The translations under genes and the position numbers were made by a program. Under the pieces are notes generated by a model, which was given only the letters and a program-made list of their open reading frames with translations, was not told the origin of the DNA and searched no databases. Positions 60,677-64,000 of a stretch of DNA of 64,000 nt are shown piece after piece. The stretch lies in the NCBI RefSeq assembly GCF_030435705.1, contig NZ_CP129381.1:1-64000 (forward strand). Direction: 5' to 3'. The stretch comes from Rhizobium sp. SSA_523. Lineage in GTDB: Bacteria > Pseudomonadota > Alphaproteobacteria > Rhizobiales > Rhizobiaceae. Within the stretch, counting starts at the first letter, position 1. The number at the start of each line of letters is the position of its first letter.

Positions 60677-62104
60677 CTAAACAAGGAGCGACGTCAGCTT
60701 TCGGATGTCGTCGGATTCTTCGACCGTCATAAGTGTATCCCAAAGTTCTGCCGCCCTGGCGCGATAGCTCTCCTGATGGGCGTACCGAATGCAGTCGTCG
60801 AATTTCGCCTTCACCTGTGCCTCTGAAAGCGGCCTTGACGGATGTCCCAGCCCCGTGACGATATGCTGCTCAAACCGGCGATTGTTTGCAAGTACAATCA
60901 CGCTACCACGGGTAGTGTCGCGCAGCGGGATGTCCGGATCAAGGCGATGGCGCACCTTCGTCGCGATTGCCAGCGCACCAGGTTGGTGGATTGCCGCATC
61001 GGTAAAGGATTCCAACGTGACCCGGCCGTTCAGCAGCGCAGAGGCGAGCGTGAACGGAATGCTGAACTTGGCTGCGATCGGCGTGCGCGGGGCAACCTTC
61101 ATCTCCCTTGGCTCGCACAACATCACGTTCTTTTCGTTGATGGTGATCTCGATCGCCTCGATTGCCTCGGCAGCAAAGCCAGGTTGGCAGGCAATCTCTA
61201 TGCCCGCCTCGATATAGGCATGCGTGCCGCGACAGCTTGGCCAGGGTTTGAAGCTCACTTCCGTGCCGAGAAAGTGGTCTCCGAGGCCATCAAGCAACGT
61301 TTCGGTCGAATATGCGCCGCGCGCCACGGCGGCGAGGAAGCCGGCCTGTCCGCCCAGAGGATCGTCATACCCTCGCACGCCTTTGGCAGCGAGCAGCGCG
61401 CCGAGCACGCCGGCCTTGGCCGCGAAGGCATCGCGCACCGACCGGACATCAGAGTCCGGGCTGAATTTCAGCTCGCCGAAGGAGCACATCTGGCTCATGG
61501 CAAGCGACCAGGCATCCAGCATCTGCCGGTCGTCAAGCTGGAGAAGCCGGCCGGCAGCCGTCGCGGCGCCGAAAACGCCGAGCCAGGGTGTCGTGTGCCA
61601 GCCATTGCGGTCGGGAGCTATCGTGAAGCTGGCCGCGATACGGCAGACGAGATCGGCCGCCACTGCAATTGCGCCCAGCAGTTCACGGCCGCTGATGGGC
61701 CGTGGAACGGTATCGGCCATTGCCAGGGCCGCCGCAAGGGCCGCCGCGTTCGGATGCGCGATGGCATGATCATGCGTATCCTCGTAGTCGATGGCGTGAG
61801 CCAGCGCGCCATTGACCCAGGCGGCCATGGGTGCTGAACAGCGTCCGCCATAACCGATCATGGCTGCAGTGCCGCTTCCTGTCTCGACGGCAATATCCCT
61901 GAAGGCACGGCAGCCGGCGCCAAGCGTGCTGGCTGCCGCACTGACGGCAATGGCATCGATCAGCGAGGAGCGGGCGGAGGTCGAGACCTCCGCCGGCATT
62001 CCGTGCGGAAAGGCGGATACGGCGTGTTTCGCCAGCACGGCGGAAAGGGATGGGAGCCCTGCCGAAACATTCATGTCGGTCATTTCTCCGATCCCGATCG
62101 CCAT
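60677..62104 (-). CDS. MmgE/PrpD family protein, second copy
   Basis: 475 residues, counted from the ATG at 62104, which overlaps the stop of the receptor gene (TGATG). Alternative starts at 62083 and 62074 (MNVSAG) are possible. Family features: SLIDAIAVSAAASTLGAG, then the conserved ALAHAIDYEDTHDHAIAHPNAAALAAALA segment with active-site Asp and His, and FKPWPSCRGTHAYIEAG near 290. Different from the copy at 32.4 kb (similar only at the motifs). Likely dehydrates or isomerises a polycarboxylic or related acid imported by the NitT/TauT-like receptors encoded upstream. Confidence 0.88.
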   Translation of the reverse strand: MAIGIGEMTDMNVSAGLPSLSAVLAKHAVSAFPHGMPAEVSTSARSSLIDAIAVSAAASTLGAGCRAFRDIAVETGSGTAAMIGYGGRCSAPMAAWVNGALAHAIDYEDTHDHAIAHPNAAALAAALAMADTVPRPISGRELLGAIAVAADLVCRIAASFTIAPDRNGWHTTPWLGVFGAATAAGRLLQLDDRQMLDAWSLAMSQMCSFGELKFSPDSDVRSVRDAFAAKAGVLGALLAAKGVRGYDDPLGGQAGFLAAVARGAYSTETLLDGLGDHFLGTEVSFKPWPSCRGTHAYIEAGIEIACQPGFAAEAIEAIEITINEKNVMLCEPREMKVAPRTPIAAKFSIPFTLASALLNGRVTLESFTDAAIHQPGALAIATKVRHRLDPDIPLRDTTRGSVIVLANNRRFEQHIVTGLGHPSRPLSEAQVKAKFDDCIRYAHQESYRARAAELWDTLMTVEESDDIRKLTSLLV

Positions 62105-63102
62105 CACTTCTTGCCGAAGAAGAACATGTCTTCCTGCTGCAGGTTCTTGTCGACTTCACCACGCTCTTTCATTGCCGCCATCTCGACGCTCCAATAGGTG
62201 TTGGCGCCGGCTTTGAGGTCGACGATGCTCGGATCGACAGAATCGATGGAGGCCGCGATCAATTCCGGCTCGCCGCCGAGATATTTGGTAGCGATGGCGA
62301 CGATGCGCTCCTTCGGAAGCGTCTTGTAGGCCTCGCTGGCATCCCGAAGGGAAGCGGCCACCTTTTCCGCAGTCTCGGCATTGGTCTTTGCCCAGTCGGC
62401 TCTGATGATCACGCCGACATTCGGGGATTTGCCGGCTTCGCCCATCTGTCTTGGAGCGAGCGCCAGCCATCCTTCGCCGCTCGCCATCGCAATGGCGGGT
62501 GTTGGCTGCGAGTGGATGAAACCATCGATCTGGTTGGTGATGAGGGCAGGGGGCATGTCGCTGCCACCGACCTTGACGAGTTCCAGCCCGAGCGCCTCGA
62601 CCGATGTGCCTTGTTCCTTGAGGAAGTGGCGGAAGGTCACCAGATGCGCGGAGCCGAGAGAGCTGACGCCCAGCTTCTTGCCCTTCAGGTCCTCTACGCT
62701 GTTGTAAGGAAGCCCTTTCTTCAGAACCAGGTTGGTGGCGCCGGGGGAGCCAAGCGCGACGATGGTGAGCGGCAGCGGCTGCTTGTTCTCCTTGGCGAGC
62801 GAATTCAGCTTCGCCACGTCGCTGACAACGCCGATATAGACATCCATCCGCCCCTGCATGACCGACTGGGGGCCAATGGCGCCGTCGCCCGAGCGAACCT
62901 CCGTGACCTCCGGCTTGATGCCGTGCTTGGCATAGAGCCCCTCTTCCATCGCGATCGGATGCAGGATGAGCGAGAGGCTGGAGCGCAGCCAGCCGATCTT
63001 CACCGGTGTGGCGTCTTCAGCATGAGCCGGTATCGCGGCGCCGATTGCCCCCGAAAGCGCCAGTACCGCAAAGGCCACGCGGATCTTGTCAATTTTCAAC
63101 AT
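62104..63102 (-). CDS. NitT/TauT-type ABC substrate-binding protein, tandem copy 1
   Basis: 332 residues; the start at 63102 begins a signal peptide (LKIDKIRVAF then AHAED cleavage near 28). NMT1/SsuA-like fold: MEEGLYAKHGIKPEVTEV, GRMDVYIGVVSDVAKLNS, VEDLKGKKLGVSSLGSAHLV and IDGFIHSQPTPAIAMA. It is clearly a duplicate of the next gene upstream (63144-64000), sharing blocks such as QIDGF.HSQPTPAIA and MGEAG.SP. The C-terminus overlaps the MmgE/PrpD start. No permease or ATPase is visible in the window; these are probably upstream, beyond the edge. Confidence 0.9.
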   Translation of the reverse strand: MLKIDKIRVAFAVLALSGAIGAAIPAHAEDATPVKIGWLRSSLSLILHPIAMEEGLYAKHGIKPEVTEVRSGDGAIGPQSVMQGRMDVYIGVVSDVAKLNSLAKENKQPLPLTIVALGSPGATNLVLKKGLPYNSVEDLKGKKLGVSSLGSAHLVTFRHFLKEQGTSVEALGLELVKVGGSDMPPALITNQIDGFIHSQPTPAIAMASGEGWLALAPRQMGEAGKSPNVGVIIRADWAKTNAETAEKVAASLRDASEAYKTLPKERIVAIATKYLGGEPELIAASIDSVDPSIVDLKAGANTYWSVEMAAMKERGEVDKNLQQEDMFFFGKK

Positions 63103-63143
63103 CGCTCGATCTTTCCCTGTTGGGTTGGGTTTATGCGTCTGCA

Positions 63144-64000
63144 TCAGCGTGCCGCCGCGTAGGAAGCGTCGAACATGTCTTCCTTCTTGAAGTCGGGGAG
63201 CACCTCGCCGCGTGTCTTCATGGCGGCCATCTCCGTCTTCCAGTACAGGTCGGATGCCTTTTCGAAGTCCGGCATCAGGCGCGGGTTCACATAGGGAATG
63301 GCGCCCTTGACGACGTCCTCCTCGGCGCCGATCGCCTTCTCGACAATCGCGATGAGCTTGCTTTCAGGCAGTTGCGAATATCTGTCGCTGGCCTGCATGA
63401 AGGTGGCGATGACGCGGCGCACGATGTCCGGATTGTCTGCGCCCCAGTCCCGGCGCACCATAATGGCCGAGGTCGGGGATTCGCCGGCCTCGCCCATCTG
63501 CGCGGGGGCGAGTGCGATCTTTCCAGCCCCCTTGGCAACCGCGATCGCCGGCGTCGGTTGCGAATGCAGGAAGCCGTCGATCTGTTTCGTCAGAAGCGCC
63601 GGCACCATGTCGCTGCCGCCAATCCGCACGATGTTCATCTTGAGGCCTTCCGTGGTCAGGCCCTTGTCCTCCAGAAAATGCCGGAACATGACGAGGTGGA
63701 CCGATCCCGGCGAACTGACGCCGATCGTCTTGCCGCGTAAGCTTTCCGGCGAGTCGAACGTGATGTCGTTGGCGAGAACCAGATGAGTGGCACCCGGCGT
63801 GCCGAGCGCGACGGCCACCAGCGGCGGCTTTGCCTTTTGCTCAACGGCGACGGCGTTCAGTCGCGCCATCTCTGTCATCGGGCCGTAATAGACGTCGAAA
63901 TCGCCGCGCATCAGCGCCTCGATGCCGGTGGCGTTGCCGCCGGACGAGACGGCGGTGATCGTTGCGTTCAGGCCATTCGCGGCATACAGGTTTTCATCTT
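63144..64000 (-). CDS. NitT/TauT-type ABC substrate-binding protein, tandem copy 2 (5' end cut by window edge)
   Basis: The frame is open from the stop at 63144 to the right edge (285 codons plus), entering with DENLYAANGLNATITAV, so the N-terminus and signal peptide lie outside. Blocks match copy 1: GDFDVYYGPMTEMARLNAV, GKTIGVSSPGSVHLVMF, QIDGFLHSQPTPAIAVA and MAAMKTRGEVLPDF. Two receptors in a row suggest recent duplication with possible ligand divergence. Lies immediately upstream of copy 1 in the same operon (about 41 bases between). Confidence 0.9.
   Translation of the reverse strand, partial: DENLYAANGLNATITAVSSGGNATGIEALMRGDFDVYYGPMTEMARLNAVAVEQKAKPPLVAVALGTPGATHLVLANDITFDSPESLRGKTIGVSSPGSVHLVMFRHFLEDKGLTTEGLKMNIVRIGGSDMVPALLTKQIDGFLHSQPTPAIAVAKGAGKIALAPAQMGEAGESPTSAIMVRRDWGADNPDIVRRVIATFMQASDRYSQLPESKLIAIVEKAIGAEEDVVKGAIPYVNPRLMPDFEKASDLYWKTEMAAMKTRGEVLPDFKKEDMFDASYAAAR

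Noticed and set aside
1..64000. CRISPR arrays, tRNA/rRNA genes, insertion sequences, prophage genes
   Set aside because: No regularly spaced repeats, no tRNA cloverleaf or rRNA-like stretch, and no transposase, integrase or phage structural genes found on either strand.

Overview
The window is a GC-rich stretch of proteobacterial DNA. Its gene families and style (many solute importers, long runs of stop-start overlapping genes, HcnABC-like oxidases, 5-oxoprolinase-type hydantoinase, DctB/DctD-like and TctD/TctE-like two-component systems) point to an alphaproteobacterium, most likely the Rhizobiales (Rhizobium/Agrobacterium/Shinella/Ochrobactrum-like). I cannot name a species. There are no ribosomal, tRNA or replication genes, so this looks like an accessory catabolic region such as a chromid, megaplasmid or chromosomal island. 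About 60 protein genes are recognisable, and both window edges cut genes.

Layout. (1) 1-4367, minus: LivKGFHM-type ABC importer. (2) 4883-12920, plus: a CoA-thioester catabolic operon (enoyl-CoA hydratase, degenerate crotonase, Zn-ribbon/OB-fold protein, thiolase-like protein lacking the usual Cys, SDR, MaoC hydratase, acyl-CoA dehydrogenase, PRISE-type enone reductase, cyclase-family hydrolase). The divergent promoters between (1) and (2) each carry a copy of the same 16-bp palindrome, which ties import to degradation. (3) A truncated HNH endonuclease remnant at 13.0 kb. (4) 13257-16762, minus: TRAP transporter plus MarR regulator, divergent from a 1214-aa fused hydantoinase/5-oxoprolinase, with a perfect palindrome between them. 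(5) 21006-33761: an opine/amine-type system. It has a peptide-type ABC importer, an HcnABC-like iron-sulfur flavin oxidase set with two DAO-type subunits, an octopine-dehydrogenase-family protein, an MmgE/PrpD protein and a LysR regulator. A shared 42-bp element lies at both plus-strand promoters.

(6) 33938-38917: a P1B-type metal ATPase with a TPC motif, an SDR, a quinone oxidoreductase and an alpha/beta hydrolase. (7) 39191-45614, minus: tripartite tricarboxylate transporter tctCBA with a DctB/DctD-like two-component system. A rho-independent terminator lies between tctC and tctB, and a palindrome lies upstream of tctC. (8) 45706-51327: small regulatory and stress genes (CGNR protein, EamA exporter, OsmC, AraC plus SDR, TetR plus DUF308 membrane protein), with paired TetR operators. 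(9) A hairpin-rich, REP-like convergent intergenic region at 51.36-51.5 kb. (10) 51508-59779: an AfuABC-type ABC importer with an extra PhnD-like binding protein, divergent from a TctD/TctE-like two-component system followed by a further periplasmic binding protein. Direct 9-bp repeats lie in the shared promoter. (11) 59801-64000, minus: IclR regulator, second MmgE/PrpD protein and two tandemly duplicated NitT/TauT-type binding proteins, the last cut by the window edge.

The common theme is capture of scarce organic solutes: at least six importer systems of four classes, each with its own enzymes and local regulator. The least explained units are the CoA operon in (2) and the opine-like operon in (5). 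Substrates are inferred from families only; none is proven by sequence.
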